From: Streptomyces sp. NBC_01451
GTDB taxonomy: Bacteria; Actinomycetota; Actinomycetes; Streptomycetales; Streptomycetaceae
Direction of reading: 5' to 3'
DNA length: 64,000 nt
Assembly: GCF_036227485.1 (NCBI RefSeq)
Contig: NZ_CP109479.1
Location: 8,184,001 to 8,248,000 of the forward strand
Each line of letters begins with the position of its first letter. The stretch's first letter is position 1. Shown here one piece after another: positions 1 through 10,124 of the stretch. The position numbers and the translations under genes were made by a program. The notes under the pieces were generated by a model. That model had not been told where the DNA came from and did not search any database. It was given only the letters and a program-made list of their open reading frames with translations.

Positions 1-192
1 TACCGGTAAATGGCTGGCGGGTTGGGGACGCGGGTTCCTACTGTGGTGCTCTCCCGGTGCGCAGGCCGCGGTTACTTCGGTGGAGTGCGTCCGTTGGGCG
101 TGCGGTGAATCTGGAATTTCGTGCCGCTGCCGACTTGATCTCGGGAGTTCGGACGCCGCCGGTTGTCAGTGGCGTTTGGTAAGAATGCAGGC

Positions 193-2385
193 GTGAGCAG
201 CGACAACGGGCAGGGGAGCGCAGAGGGTGGCGGGGCCCGGGGCGGCGACGGGGCGCCGCCCGAGCAGCTTGCGTTGATCCGGGAGAGTGTGCGGCAGGCC
301 AAAGCGCCGCGGGCCAAGCCGCGGACCTGGCGGGGGGCCGCGCTGGCCAGGGAACTGCCCGTCGCGCGAGTGCTGGTCGACAAAGGTGTGCTGCATCTTG
401 ACCGGTACTTCGACTACGCCGTGCCCGAAGAGCTGGATGCCGAGGCGCAGCCCGGGGTGCGGGTGCGGGTCAGGTTCGGGGCCGGGCGGCATCGGGTCAG
501 GGACGGGCGCCGTGAGGGCGGGGGGCTCATCGACGGGTTCCTTGTCGCGCGGCTCGCCGAGTCCGACTATTCCGGCCCGCTGGCCGCGCTGGCGCAGGTC
601 GTGTCCCCCGAGGTCGTGCTGAGCGAGGAACTGCTCTCGCTGGCCCGGGCCGTTGCCGACCGGTACGCGGGGAGCCTCGCCGATGTGCTGCAACTGGCCG
701 TTCCGCCGCGCAACGCCCGGGCCGAGAAGGCGGCCTCGGCCGTGGCCCTGCCCGTCGCCGGAGCGCCGGATCCCGGCACCTGGGCTCGGTACGACCGGGG
801 GGGCGCGTTTCTCGAGGCGCTCGCCTCCGGGGGTGCGCCGCGTGCCGTGTGGAACGCCTTGCCCGGGCCCGAGTGGAGCGAGGAACTGGCGCGGGCCGTC
901 GGCGCGACGCTCGCCTCCGGGCGCGGGGCGCTCGTCGTCGTGCCTGACGGGCGGGCCGTCGCGCGGGTCGACGCCGCCCTGACCTCCCTCCTGGGGGCGG
1001 GACGGCACGCCGTGCTCACCGCCGACGCCGGGCCCGAGAAGCGGTACCGGGAGTGGCTCGCCGTGCGGCGGGGTGCCGTACGGGCCGTGGTCGGGACCCG
1101 GGCTGCCATGTTCGCGCCCGTCCGGGATCTGGGGCTCGTCGCGATCTGGGACGACGGCGACGACAGCCACAGTGAGCCGCACGCCCCGCAGCCGCATGCG
1201 CGCGAGGTGTTGCTGCTGCGGGCCGCGCAGGACAAGTGCGCCTTTCTGCTGGGTAGTTGGAGCTGTTCGGTCGAAGCGGCGCAGCTTGTCGAGAGCGGGT
1301 GGGCACGGCCGCTGGTCGCCGGCCGGGAGCAGGTCCGGTCGGCCGCCCCGCTCGTCCGGACCGTCGGCGACGGGGATCTCGCCCGGGACGAGGCCGCCCG
1401 GGCCGCACGGCTGCCGACCCTCGCCTGGCAGGCGGTGCGGGACGGACTGAAGCACGGGCCGGTGCTGGTGCAGGTGCCCCGGCGGGGCTACGTACCGAGG
1501 CTGGCCTGCGCCCGGTGCCGGGAACCCGCGCGTTGCCGGCACTGTGCCGGGCCGATGGAGGCGCGGGACGCCGGGGCACCGTGGTGCGCGTGGTGCGGGC
1601 GGGAGGAGACCGGCTGGCGCTGTCCGGAGTGCGGCGGGTTCCGGCTGCGGGCCCAGGTCGTGGGTGCGCGGCGGACCGCCGAGGAGCTGGGTCGGGCGTT
1701 TCCGGCCGTGCCGGTGCGGACCTCGGGGCGCGAGCATGTGCTGGACACCGTGCCGGGGACGCCCGCGCTCGTCGTCAGCACGCCCGGCGCCGAGCCCGTC
1801 GCCGAGGGCGGGTACGCGGCTGCACTGCTGCTCGACGGCTGGGCCATGCTCGGGCGCCCCGACCTGCGGGCCGGGGAGGACGCGCTGCGGCGCTGGATGG
1901 CGGCTGCGGCGCTCGTCCGGGGGCAGGGCGCGCGAGCGGAGGGGGCGCCGGGCGGGACGGTCGTGGTGGTCGCCGAGCCCACCCTGCGGCCGGTGCAGGC
2001 GCTGGTGCGGTGGGATCCCGTCGGGCATGCGGTGCGGGAGCTCGCGGAGCGCACCGAGCTCGGATTTCCGCCGGTGTCCCGGATGGCGTCCGTGGCCGGG
2101 ACGGCGGAGGCCGTCGCGGGGTTCCTCGCCGGCGCCGAACTCCCGGGGGACGCCCAGGTGCTGGGGCCGGTGCCGTTGCCGGTCACGGCGGCGGGACGGC
2201 CGCGTCGGGCGGGGGCGCCGCCGCCGGGGGAGCACTGGGAGCGTGCGTTGGTCCGGGTGCCACCGGGGAGCGGGTCCGCGCTTGCCGCCGCGCTGAAGGC
2301 TGCCCAGGCGGCGCGGATGGCCCGGGCGGGGCGGGGCGGGGAGGAGAGCGTGTGGGTGCGGATCGATCCGCCCGACATTGGGTGA
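193..2385 (+). CDS. priA: PriA-like primosomal protein N', helicase motifs degenerate
   Basis: Replication-restart protein of the PriA family, about 730 aa. The N-terminal 3'BD-like region (VDKGVLHLDRYFDYAVPEEL) and the central zinc-binding block (CARCREPARC... CAWC...CPEC, about residues 437-485) are clear. The helicase ATPase motifs are not: the expected GxTGSGKT Walker A is absent and the DEEH box is replaced by WDDGDD. This matches what is known of actinobacterial PriA, where ATPase activity is thought to be lost, so it may act only as a structural loader at stalled forks. GTG at 193 is preferred over an upstream in-frame codon; no good Shine-Dalgarno lies in front. The -10-like AAGAAT at 181-186 would place the transcript start near the GTG, so a leaderless mRNA is possible. 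Confidence 0.88.
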   Translation: MSSDNGQGSAEGGGARGGDGAPPEQLALIRESVRQAKAPRAKPRTWRGAALARELPVARVLVDKGVLHLDRYFDYAVPEELDAEAQPGVRVRVRFGAGRHRVRDGRREGGGLIDGFLVARLAESDYSGPLAALAQVVSPEVVLSEELLSLARAVADRYAGSLADVLQLAVPPRNARAEKAASAVALPVAGAPDPGTWARYDRGGAFLEALASGGAPRAVWNALPGPEWSEELARAVGATLASGRGALVVVPDGRAVARVDAALTSLLGAGRHAVLTADAGPEKRYREWLAVRRGAVRAVVGTRAAMFAPVRDLGLVAIWDDGDDSHSEPHAPQPHAREVLLLRAAQDKCAFLLGSWSCSVEAAQLVESGWARPLVAGREQVRSAAPLVRTVGDGDLARDEAARAARLPTLAWQAVRDGLKHGPVLVQVPRRGYVPRLACARCREPARCRHCAGPMEARDAGAPWCAWCGREETGWRCPECGGFRLRAQVVGARRTAEELGRAFPAVPVRTSGREHVLDTVPGTPALVVSTPGAEPVAEGGYAAALLLDGWAMLGRPDLRAGEDALRRWMAAAALVRGQGARAEGAPGGTVVVVAEPTLRPVQALVRWDPVGHAVRELAERTELGFPPVSRMASVAGTAEAVAGFLAGAELPGDAQVLGPVPLPVTAAGRPRRAGAPPPGEHWERALVRVPPGSGSALAAALKAAQAARMARAGRGGEESVWVRIDPPDIG

Positions 2386-2434
2386 GACGGGGTGGGTGTC
2401 GGTCTGGGCGCCTTGTAGTGGCTGGGAGTGCGGA

Positions 2435-2561
2435 TTCGCCCCCGCCGCTCCTACCCGTCCCTCCCCCAGAGGGGGGACCCCCACTGGGGGCTGCCGCCCC
2501 AGACCCCCGCTTCGGCCCTGAAAGGGCCTCGTCCTCAAACTCCCCCAGAGGGGGACCCCCA
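2435..2561. repeat. Dispersed intergenic repeat with two inserted mini-palindromes
   Basis: The segment begins with the same words as the arm of the large palindrome at 21652-21856 (CGCCCCCGCCGC, CCTACCCGTCC, GCCCCAGACCCC) and continues with CTCGTCCTCAAA and GACGGGCTGGATAT, also related to that element. Two near-identical blocks beginning CTCCCCCAGAGGGGG, at 2461-2483 and 2540-2561, interrupt it. Each block is self-complementary. It lies in the convergent gap between priA and the HTH gene. Confidence 0.6.
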
Positions 2562-2576
2562 GACGGGCTGGATATG

Positions 2577-2612
2577 CCTCTGCCCTCCCGGGGTGGTGCG
2601 GGAGGGCAGAGG
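2577..2612. terminator. Bidirectional hairpin terminator
   Basis: A 13-bp perfect stem, CCTCTGCCCTCCC (2577-2589) with GGGAGGGCAGAGG (2600-2612), has a 10-nt loop. It lies between the converging priA and HTH genes, so it can end both transcripts. There is no clear U tract, which is usual in Streptomyces. Confidence 0.75.
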
Positions 2613-2637
2613 GTGGGGTGGGGGGTGGTGGTTCGGG

Positions 2638-3327
<690 letters not shown>

Positions 3328-3430
3328 TCACGGTGCGGGGGCGTAGGGGCATATGCGTACGCCCCCTGGAGTGCGGTCATAGACTGGTGCGCTGCCCGCA
3401 GAATCCCGTCCGAGAGGCCCCCGCCCACCC

Positions 3431-4363
3431 ATGAGGCTTGTCTTCGCTGGTACCCCTGAGGTCGCCGTTCCCGCTCTGGATGCCCTGATCGGGTCGGGAC
3501 GGCATGAAGTGGTCGCCGTCGTCACCCGGCCCGACGCGCCCGCCGGGCGGGGACGCAGACTGGTCGCCAGTCCCGTGGCCCAGCGGGCCGAGGAGGCCGG
3601 CATCGAGGTGCTGAAGCCCGTCAGGCCCAGGGACGAGGAGTTCCTCGCGAGGCTGCGCGAGATCGGGCCCGACTGCTGTCCCGTGGTCGCTTACGGGGCC
3701 CTCCTGCCCCGCGTCGCCCTCGACGTCCCCGCCCACGGCTGGGTCAACCTGCACTTCTCGCTGCTGCCCGCCTGGCGTGGCGCAGCGCCCGTGCAGCACT
3801 CCATCATGGGCGGCGACGAGATCACCGGCGCCTCCACCTTCCTCATCGAGGAGGGCCTCGACTCCGGGCCCGTCTACGGCACGGTGACCGAGACGATCCG
3901 GCCCACCGACACCAGCGGCGACCTGCTGACACGGCTCGCCTTCGCCGGCTCCGGGCTGCTGGCCGCGACCATGGACGGCATCGAGGACGGCACCCTGAAG
4001 GCCGTGCCGCAGCCCGCCGACGGCATCACCCTCGCGCCGAAGATCACCGTCGAGGACGCCCACGTCGACTGGTCCGTGCCCGCCCTCCGGGCCGACCGGA
4101 TCGTGCGCGGGTGCACTCCCGCCCCCGGTGCGTGGACCGTGTTCCGGGGCGAGCGGCTCAAGCTCATCCAGGTCACGCCCGTGCCCGAGCGCACCGATCT
4201 CGCTCCCGGCGTGCTCTCCGTCGGCAAGAACAACGTGTACGTCGGCACCGGTTCGCACGCCGTCGAGCTGCTGTGGGTGCAGGCGCAGGGGAAGAAGCCG
4301 ATGCGCGCCGCCGACTGGGCCCGGGGCGTGCGGATCGCCGACGGCGAGGTGCTCGGCGCCTGA
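3431..4363 (+). CDS. fmt: Methionyl-tRNA formyltransferase
   Basis: 310 aa, the normal length for the family. It transfers a formyl group from 10-formyl-THF to Met-tRNAfMet for translation initiation. The N-terminal Rossmann formyltransferase domain starts [15 protein letters not shown], the folate-site loop is [13 protein letters not shown] (about residues 113-125), and a C-terminal OB-like domain follows from about residue 205. It is followed about 106 bp downstream by rsmB, the usual fmt-rsmB arrangement linking initiation and ribosome modification. Confidence 0.96.
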   Translation: MRLVFAGTPEVAVPALDALIGSGRHEVVAVVTRPDAPAGRGRRLVASPVAQRAEEAGIEVLKPVRPRDEEFLARLREIGPDCCPVVAYGALLPRVALDVPAHGWVNLHFSLLPAWRGAAPVQHSIMGGDEITGASTFLIEEGLDSGPVYGTVTETIRPTDTSGDLLTRLAFAGSGLLAATMDGIEDGTLKAVPQPADGITLAPKITVEDAHVDWSVPALRADRIVRGCTPAPGAWTVFRGERLKLIQVTPVPERTDLAPGVLSVGKNNVYVGTGSHAVELLWVQAQGKKPMRAADWARGVRIADGEVLGA

Positions 4364-4469
4364 GCCGTTCGCGCGGCCCGTTCCGGCGCGGTATCGCGAG
4401 ACCCGGGCCGGCCCGACACGACGTACGCTGGAAACCGCACCCCTTTCCCGTATCCGGAGCACCTTTTTC

Positions 4470-5888
4470 GTGAGCGAGCAGCCTCGCCGGCCCCACAAGC
4501 CCGGCAAGCCCTACCGTCGGCCCCAGAAGGACCCCGTCCGCATCCTTGCCTTCGAGGCGCTGCGGGCCGTGGACGAGCGGGACGCGTACGCCAATCTGGT
4601 GTTGCCGCCGCTCCTCCGGGCGGCCCGGGCGAAGGGCGACTTCGACGGGCGGGACGCGGCCCTCGCGACCGAGCTGGTGTACGGGACGCTGCGCAGGCAG
4701 GGCACCTACGACGCCGTGATCAGGGAATGTGTCGACCGGCCCCTGCGCGAGGTCGATCCGCCGGTGCTCGATGTGCTGAGCCTCGGCGTGCACCAGCTGC
4801 TCGGCACGCGGATCCCCACGCACGCCGCCGTGTCCGCCTCCGTCGAACTGGCCCGGGTGGTGCTCGGCGACGGGCGGGCCAAGTTCGTGAACGCCGTGCT
4901 GCGCAAGGTCGCCCAGCACGATCTCGACGCCTGGATCGAGCGGGTCGCGCCGCCCTACGACGACGATCCCGAGGATCACCTCGCCGTGGTGCACTCGCAT
5001 CCCCGGTGGGTCGTCTCCGCCTTGTGGGACTCCCTCGGCGGCGGACGCGCGGGGATCGAGGAGCTGCTCGCCGCCGACAACGAGCGGCCCGAGGTCACCC
5101 TGGTCGCCCGGCCCGGCCGGTCCACCACCGAGGAACTGCTCCTGGAGGAGGCCGCGGTGCCGGGGCGCTGGTCGCCGTACGCCGTGCGGCTCGCCGAAGG
5201 CGGGGAACCGGGGGCCATCGACGCCGTACGGGACGGGCGTGCGGGTGTGCAGGACGAGGGCAGTCAGCTCGTCGCGCTCGCCCTGGCCAACGCCCCGATC
5301 GACGGGCCCGACAAGGCCTGGCTCGACGGGTGTGCCGGGCCCGGCGGCAAGGCCGCGCTGCTCGCCGCCCTCGCCGCGGAACGGGGCGCGCTGCTGCTCG
5401 CCTCCGAGAAGCTGCCGCACCGGGCCGGTCTGGTCGCCAAGGCGCTGAACGGCAATCCGGGCCCGTACCAGGTCGTCGTGGGGGACGGGACCCGGCCACC
5501 GTGGCGGGCCGGCAGCTTCGACCGGGTGCTGTTGGACGTGCCGTGCACCGGGCTCGGCGCGCTGCGCAGACGGCCCGAAGCCCGCTGGCGGCGGCGGCCC
5601 GAGGACCTGGAGGGTTTCGCCCCGCTCCAGCGCGCTCTGCTGGCCACCGCACTGGAGTCGGTCCGCGTCGGCGGAATCGTCGGCTACGCCACCTGCTCGC
5701 CGCACCTCGCCGAGACCAGGGCTGTCGTCGAGGACCTGATCAAGCAGCACCCGAACACCGAACTCGTCGACGCCAGGCCGCTGCTGGAGGGCGTGACCGA
5801 CCTCGGCGACGGTCCCGACGTACAGCTGTGGCCGCATCTGCACGGGACCGACGCCATGTATCTGGCCCTCATCCGCCGGACCGGTTGA
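4470..5888 (+). CDS. rsmB: 16S rRNA (cytosine-5)-methyltransferase RsmB/Sun family
   Basis: 472 aa. Predicted to methylate C967 of 16S rRNA with SAM. An N-terminal NusB-like RNA-binding domain (from ILAFEALRAVDERDAYANL) is followed by the methyltransferase: motif I DGCAGPGGKAALL, motif IV LLDVPCTGLGALRRRPEARW with its conserved Cys, and motif VI YATCSPHLAET with the catalytic Cys. The GTG at 4470 starts a typical basic leader (VSEQPRRPHKPG); longer in-frame extensions run back into fmt and are not credible. Its 3' end overlaps the convergent MMPL gene by 20 bp. Confidence 0.94.
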   Translation: MSEQPRRPHKPGKPYRRPQKDPVRILAFEALRAVDERDAYANLVLPPLLRAARAKGDFDGRDAALATELVYGTLRRQGTYDAVIRECVDRPLREVDPPVLDVLSLGVHQLLGTRIPTHAAVSASVELARVVLGDGRAKFVNAVLRKVAQHDLDAWIERVAPPYDDDPEDHLAVVHSHPRWVVSALWDSLGGGRAGIEELLAADNERPEVTLVARPGRSTTEELLLEEAAVPGRWSPYAVRLAEGGEPGAIDAVRDGRAGVQDEGSQLVALALANAPIDGPDKAWLDGCAGPGGKAALLAALAAERGALLLASEKLPHRAGLVAKALNGNPGPYQVVVGDGTRPPWRAGSFDRVLLDVPCTGLGALRRRPEARWRRRPEDLEGFAPLQRALLATALESVRVGGIVGYATCSPHLAETRAVVEDLIKQHPNTELVDARPLLEGVTDLGDGPDVQLWPHLHGTDAMYLALIRRTG

Positions 5889-8037
5889 CCTCCGGGGCGG
5901 GGGCGGGGGCGGGGGCGGGGGCCGGCTCCGGGGCCGTGGCTCCGCGGTCCTCCCGGGCCAGCCGGTGCGGCCACCACACCTTCGGACCGACGTCGAGGAA
6001 CAGGGCCGGGACCAGCACCGACCGGACCACGAACGTGTCGAGGACCACGCCCAGGGCCACCGCGAAGCCGATCTCCGCGAACGCCACCATGGGCAGTGTG
6101 CCCAGGGCCGCGAACGTGCCGGCCAGCACCAGGCCCGCCGAGGTGATGACCGCGCCTGTCGCCGACAGGCCCGTCACCACGCCCTTGCGGGTGCCCTGGC
6201 GGACCGACTCCTCGCGGATACGGGTGGTCAGGAAGATGTTGTAGTCGATGCCCAGTGCCACGAGGAACACGAAGACGAAGAGTGGGAAGTCCGTCGACTC
6301 GCCCGCGTAGTCGAACAGGTGGCGGAAGGCGAGGGCGCTGATGCCCAGCGCCGCCGCGAAGGACAGCACCACCGTGCCGATCAGCAGCAGGGGGGCGACC
6401 AGGGCGCGGAGCAGTCCGCAGAGGATCAGCAGGACCACCGCCAGGACGAGCGGGATGATCAGCATGTTGTCGTGCGTCGTCGCCCTGTCCATGTCCAGCA
6501 GGGCCGCCGTACCGCCGCCCACCTGCGCGTCGGCGTCCGGCACCGCGTGCACGGCGTCCCGGACCCGCTCCACGGTCTGCTTGGCGGCCTCGCTGTCCGC
6601 GGGGGCGGTCATCGTGGCCTCGAACAGCACCTTGCCCTCGTGGGAGGCCTTCGTGCCCGGCGGCAGGCCGAGCGAGGTGGGCACCACGCCACGCGTCTGT
6701 GCGACCGCCCGGCCGACCCGCTCGGCCTGCGCCTGGTTGCTGATGACGACGAGCGGATCACCGCTGCCCGCCGGGAAGTAACGTGCGGACACCTCCTGGC
6801 CGGCGATCGAGTCCGGCTTGTCGGTGAACGCGTCCGCGTTGCTCAGGCCCTCGGCGCGCAGCTGCATCAGGCCGAACGAGCAGGCGATCAGGGCCGCAGC
6901 CGTGATGCCCCAGATCACGCGCGGACGGACGGCGATGCCCCGGCCCATTCGGGCCCACAGGCCGCGCTCGGTCGGGTCGGGCGAGTTGTTGTGCGGGATC
7001 ACCGGCCAGAAGATCCAGCGGCCGCAGATCACCAGCAGGGCGGGGAAGAGCGTGATCATGGCCAGCAGGGCCACCGCCACACCGATCGCCGCCACCGGGC
7101 CGAGGCCGCTCGTCGAGTTCATCTCGGCGGCCACCAGCACCAGCATGCCGAGCACGACCGTCGCCCCGGACGCGATGACGGCGGGGCCCGCGCGGTGCAG
7201 GGCGAGCGCCATCGCCTCGTGGCGGTCCTCGTGGCGGCGCAGCTCCTCCCGGTAGCGGGCGACCAGGAGCAGGGCGTAGTCCGTCCCCGCGCCGAACACC
7301 AGCACGGTGAGAATGCCGGCGCTCTGGCCGTTCACCGTCAGCCCCGCGTGTTCGGCGAGGAAGTAGATCAGAGCCTGCGCGGTGAACAGGGCCGCGACCA
7401 CTCCCAGCAGCGGCACGATGATCAGGGTGGGGCTGCGGTAGGTGAGCAGCAGCATCACGACGACGACGCCCATCGCCGAGAGCAGCAGTGTCGAGTCGAT
7501 GCCCTCGAAGGCCTCCGAGAAGTCGGCCGACGTACCGCCGGGACCCGTGATGTGCACGGCGAGCCCGGCGGCACCGGTACCGGCGGCGGCCCGGATGGAG
7601 TCGACGGCGGGCGCGATCCGCTCCCAGCCCTTCTCGTCCATCGTGATGGGTACGTAGATCTGCGCGGCCCGTGGGCCGGAGGCACGGTCGTACACCGGGC
7701 CCCGGGTCTCCGCGCCCCGGATTCCGTGGTCCCGCAGCTTCTCGATGCGCGCCGCGCCCTCGGTGATCCGGGCCCGGTCCGCCGCCGTGAGGCCGCTCCC
7801 GCGCGCGTAGACGACGATCGCGGGGATCTGCTCGGGCCTGAAACCCTCGGAGAGATGCAGGACCTGGGTGGACTCGGCGGACCCCGGCAGCCAGGAGGCG
7901 GCGTCGTTGTCCTGGGCGTCGGTGAGCTTCTGCGCGAAGGGCGCGGTGAGGAACAGCAACACCAGCCACACCCCGAGCACCAGCCACTTGGCCCGCCGTC
8001 CGCAGACGAGATGCGCGATCCCACGGTGACTGTTCAT
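5869..8037 (-). CDS. MMPL family (RND superfamily) membrane transporter
   Basis: About 722 aa. The first membrane helix is [18 protein letters not shown], a large extracellular loop follows (about residues 35-190), then a block of five to six helices; this half-unit is repeated in the second half, as in MMPL/RND exporters. It carries the family motif [19 protein letters not shown] and its C-terminal counterpart [17 protein letters not shown]. The C-terminus is an Ala-Pro-rich tail ([10 protein letters not shown]). Start ATG 8037 has GAGG five bases upstream. Probably exports a lipid or hydrophobic metabolite; the substrate is not deducible. Confidence 0.9.
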   Translation of the reverse strand: MNSHRGIAHLVCGRRAKWLVLGVWLVLLFLTAPFAQKLTDAQDNDAASWLPGSAESTQVLHLSEGFRPEQIPAIVVYARGSGLTAADRARITEGAARIEKLRDHGIRGAETRGPVYDRASGPRAAQIYVPITMDEKGWERIAPAVDSIRAAAGTGAAGLAVHITGPGGTSADFSEAFEGIDSTLLLSAMGVVVVMLLLTYRSPTLIIVPLLGVVAALFTAQALIYFLAEHAGLTVNGQSAGILTVLVFGAGTDYALLLVARYREELRRHEDRHEAMALALHRAGPAVIASGATVVLGMLVLVAAEMNSTSGLGPVAAIGVAVALLAMITLFPALLVICGRWIFWPVIPHNNSPDPTERGLWARMGRGIAVRPRVIWGITAAALIACSFGLMQLRAEGLSNADAFTDKPDSIAGQEVSARYFPAGSGDPLVVISNQAQAERVGRAVAQTRGVVPTSLGLPPGTKASHEGKVLFEATMTAPADSEAAKQTVERVRDAVHAVPDADAQVGGGTAALLDMDRATTHDNMLIIPLVLAVVLLILCGLLRALVAPLLLIGTVVLSFAAALGISALAFRHLFDYAGESTDFPLFVFVFLVALGIDYNIFLTTRIREESVRQGTRKGVVTGLSATGAVITSAGLVLAGTFAALGTLPMVAFAEIGFAVALGVVLDTFVVRSVLVPALFLDVGPKVWWPHRLAREDRGATAPEPAPAPAPAPAPEVNRSGG

Positions 8038-8060
8038 ACCAACCTCGCATGGTCCCACTC

Positions 8061-8080
8061 AGGGGCGCGGGGGACTGCGC
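8061..8080 (-). repeat. Copy 1 of the GCGCAGTTCCCCGCGCCCCT repeat
   Basis: On the minus strand the sequence reads GCGCAGTCCCCCGCGCCCCT, one base from the consensus shared with copies at 15181, 38887 and 38961. It lies just upstream of the MMPL gene start, between it and rpe. Confidence 0.6.
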
Positions 8081-8171
8081 GAGCAACCACGACGGACCCG
8101 CGGCCCGCCCACCACCTTCGCCACGACGGACCCGAACGCGCAACCCCCGGAGGGCATGGCACGCTTGGGGC

Positions 8172-8858
8172 ATGGCCGCGCAGATCAACCCCAGTATCCT
8201 GTCCGCAGACTTCGCCCGACTCGCCGAGGAGGCGAGGGCGGTCGAAGGAGCCGACTGGCTTCATGTCGATGTGATGGACAACCATTTCGTACCGAACCTC
8301 ACGCTGGGTGTGCCGGTCGTAGAGTCCCTGGCCCGGGCGACGGACACTCCGCTGGACTGCCACCTGATGATCGAGGACCCCGATCGATGGGCTCCGCAGT
8401 ACGTGGAAGCGGGTGCCGGTTCCGTCACCTTCCATGTGGAGGCCGCCGCGGCTCCGGTGCGGCTCGCCCGCGAGATCCGGGCGAAGGGCGCTCGGGCCTC
8501 CATGGCCCTCAAGCCCGCGACCCCGATCGAGCCGTACGAGGACCTGTTGCCCGAACTCGACATGCTGCTGATCATGACGGTCGAGCCGGGCTTCGGCGGC
8601 CAGGCGTTTCTCGACATCATGCTCCCCAAGATTCGCCGCACCCGCGAGTTGATCAGCAAGCACGGCCTTGAGCTCTGGCTCCAGGTCGACGGAGGTGTCG
8701 CCGCGTCCACCATCGAGCGCTGCGCCGAAGCGGGCGCCGACGTCTTCGTCGCCGGATCGGCTGTCTACGGCGCCGCGGACCCCGCCGAGGCGGTACGTGC
8801 ACTGCGCACCCAGGCACAGGCCGCGACCGCCGCTGCGTCCTGGGCGTGCGGCCACTGA
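8172..8858 (+). CDS. rpe: Ribulose-phosphate 3-epimerase
   Basis: 228 aa TIM barrel interconverting ribulose-5-P and xylulose-5-P in the pentose phosphate pathway. Signature pieces are [13 protein letters not shown] at the N-terminus, [16 protein letters not shown] with metal-binding His/Asp, [12 protein letters not shown] and LQVDGGV near the C-terminus. ATG 8172 gives the family's usual N-terminus; a longer in-frame extension upstream lacks similarity. Confidence 0.96.
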   Translation: MAAQINPSILSADFARLAEEARAVEGADWLHVDVMDNHFVPNLTLGVPVVESLARATDTPLDCHLMIEDPDRWAPQYVEAGAGSVTFHVEAAAAPVRLAREIRAKGARASMALKPATPIEPYEDLLPELDMLLIMTVEPGFGGQAFLDIMLPKIRRTRELISKHGLELWLQVDGGVAASTIERCAEAGADVFVAGSAVYGAADPAEAVRALRTQAQAATAAASWACGH

Positions 8859-8974
8859 GCCAAGGGAACGTGAACGACGTACTTCTGGGCAGATCAAGCA
8901 CTCGGGATCTGACAGGATGAACGGCGAATCCAGAATGTGAACAGCAGCGATGTAAAAGCAGTGAGGAGATCGCC

Positions 8975-9994
8975 GTGTCGGGTATGTCGGCTGGCCGGTC
9001 AGCCATGCGGATGGGACCCGCTGAGCTGGTTCAGGCGGCGGCCATGGCCCGCCGCTTCTACCTGGAGGGCAAGTCCAAGATCCAGATCGCCGAGGAGTTC
9101 GGCGTCAGCCGCTTCAAGGTGGCCCGGGTCCTGGAGACCGCTCTCGAACGGGATCTCGTGCGGATCGAGATCCGTGTCCCGGCCGAACTGGACGCCGAGC
9201 GCTCGGACGCGCTGCGGGCCCGGTACGGCCTCAGGCACGCGGTCGTGGTCGAGTCCCCGGCCGAGGCCCAGGAGTCGCCCGACCCGGAGAACCTCGGTGA
9301 AGTGGCCGCCGACCTGCTCGGCGAACTGGTGAACGAAGGCGATGTGCTGGGCCTCGCCTGGGGCCGGTCCACCATCCACATGGCGGCTGCCCTCGACCGG
9401 CTGCCGCCCTGCACGGTGGTCCAGCTGACGGGGGTGTACGACGCCGGGACCGCCGAGCGCGGCTCGGTCGAGGCGGTCCGCCGTGCCGCCCAGGTGTCGG
9501 GCGGCGACGCCCACCCCATCTACGCCCCGATGCTGCTGCCCGACGCGGCCACCGCCGCCGCGCTGCGCAACCAGACCGGGATCGCGCGGGCCTTCGAGTA
9601 CTTCGACAAGGTCACCGTCGCCTGCGTCTCCATCGGCTCCTGGGAGGCCGGTATCTCGACGGTGCACGACATGCTCAGCGACGAGGAACGCGGCCACTAC
9701 GCGTCCCTGGGCGTCGCCGCCGAGATGTCCGCGCACCTCTTCGACAGCGAGGGGCGCCGGGTCGGCCGTGACCTCGGCGAGCGGTGCATCACCGTCAAGA
9801 CGGACCAGCTCCGCCGGGTTCCCGAGGTCGTCGCGATCGCGGGCGGGCAGCGCAAGGCCGCGGCGATCGACGCGGTGCTGCGGTCCGGGCTGGTCACCAG
9901 CCTGGTCACGGACACCTCAGCGGCGGACTACCTGATGACGGCGGGCCCGACGCCGAAGCCGGCGCTCAACCGGGCGGACCCGGACGGCATCTGA
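8975..9994 (+). CDS. SorC/DeoR-type sugar-binding transcriptional regulator
   Basis: 339 aa. The N-terminal helix-turn-helix (FYLEGKSKIQIAEEFGVSRF, about residues 27-46) is followed by a sugar-phosphate-binding domain with VVQLTGVYDAG and VACVSIGSWEAG. SorC regulators sense phosphorylated sugars and control carbohydrate operons. GTG 8975 is preceded by GAGGAG at six bases. No dedicated sugar operon is adjacent; it follows rpe, so it may respond to a pentose phosphate, but that is inference. Confidence 0.9.
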   Translation: MSGMSAGRSAMRMGPAELVQAAAMARRFYLEGKSKIQIAEEFGVSRFKVARVLETALERDLVRIEIRVPAELDAERSDALRARYGLRHAVVVESPAEAQESPDPENLGEVAADLLGELVNEGDVLGLAWGRSTIHMAAALDRLPPCTVVQLTGVYDAGTAERGSVEAVRRAAQVSGGDAHPIYAPMLLPDAATAAALRNQTGIARAFEYFDKVTVACVSIGSWEAGISTVHDMLSDEERGHYASLGVAAEMSAHLFDSEGRRVGRDLGERCITVKTDQLRRVPEVVAIAGGQRKAAAIDAVLRSGLVTSLVTDTSAADYLMTAGPTPKPALNRADPDGI

Positions 9995-10013
9995 CGGGTT
10001 GTGAGGCTGCGGG

Positions 10014-10047
10014 CGGTGCCCGGACTCCCTCGGGAGCCCGGGCACCG
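10014..10047. terminator. Bidirectional hairpin terminator
   Basis: The stem CGGTGCCCGG (10014-10023) pairs with CCGGGCACCG (10038-10047), with a further internal CTCCC/GGGAG pairing. It sits between the converging SorC regulator and MMPL genes. Confidence 0.7.
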
Positions 10048-10124
10048 AGCTGTTCGACGGCTCGGTACAGCGGCTCTGCCCAACCGCTCCGTTCGAGGGG
10101 ACGCGCCGGGGACGTACGAACCCG

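Noticed and set aside
166..2538. Very long minus-strand open frame opposite priA
   Set aside because: Shadow of the high-GC coding strand; Pro/Arg/Gly-rich product with no domain. The same applies to long frames at 5965-8274, 18910-21612, 22582-25641, 32512-34350 and 48591-51440.
4111..4469. Upstream extension of rsmB into fmt
   Set aside because: In frame but overlaps the fmt coding region; the family N-terminus begins at the GTG at 4470.
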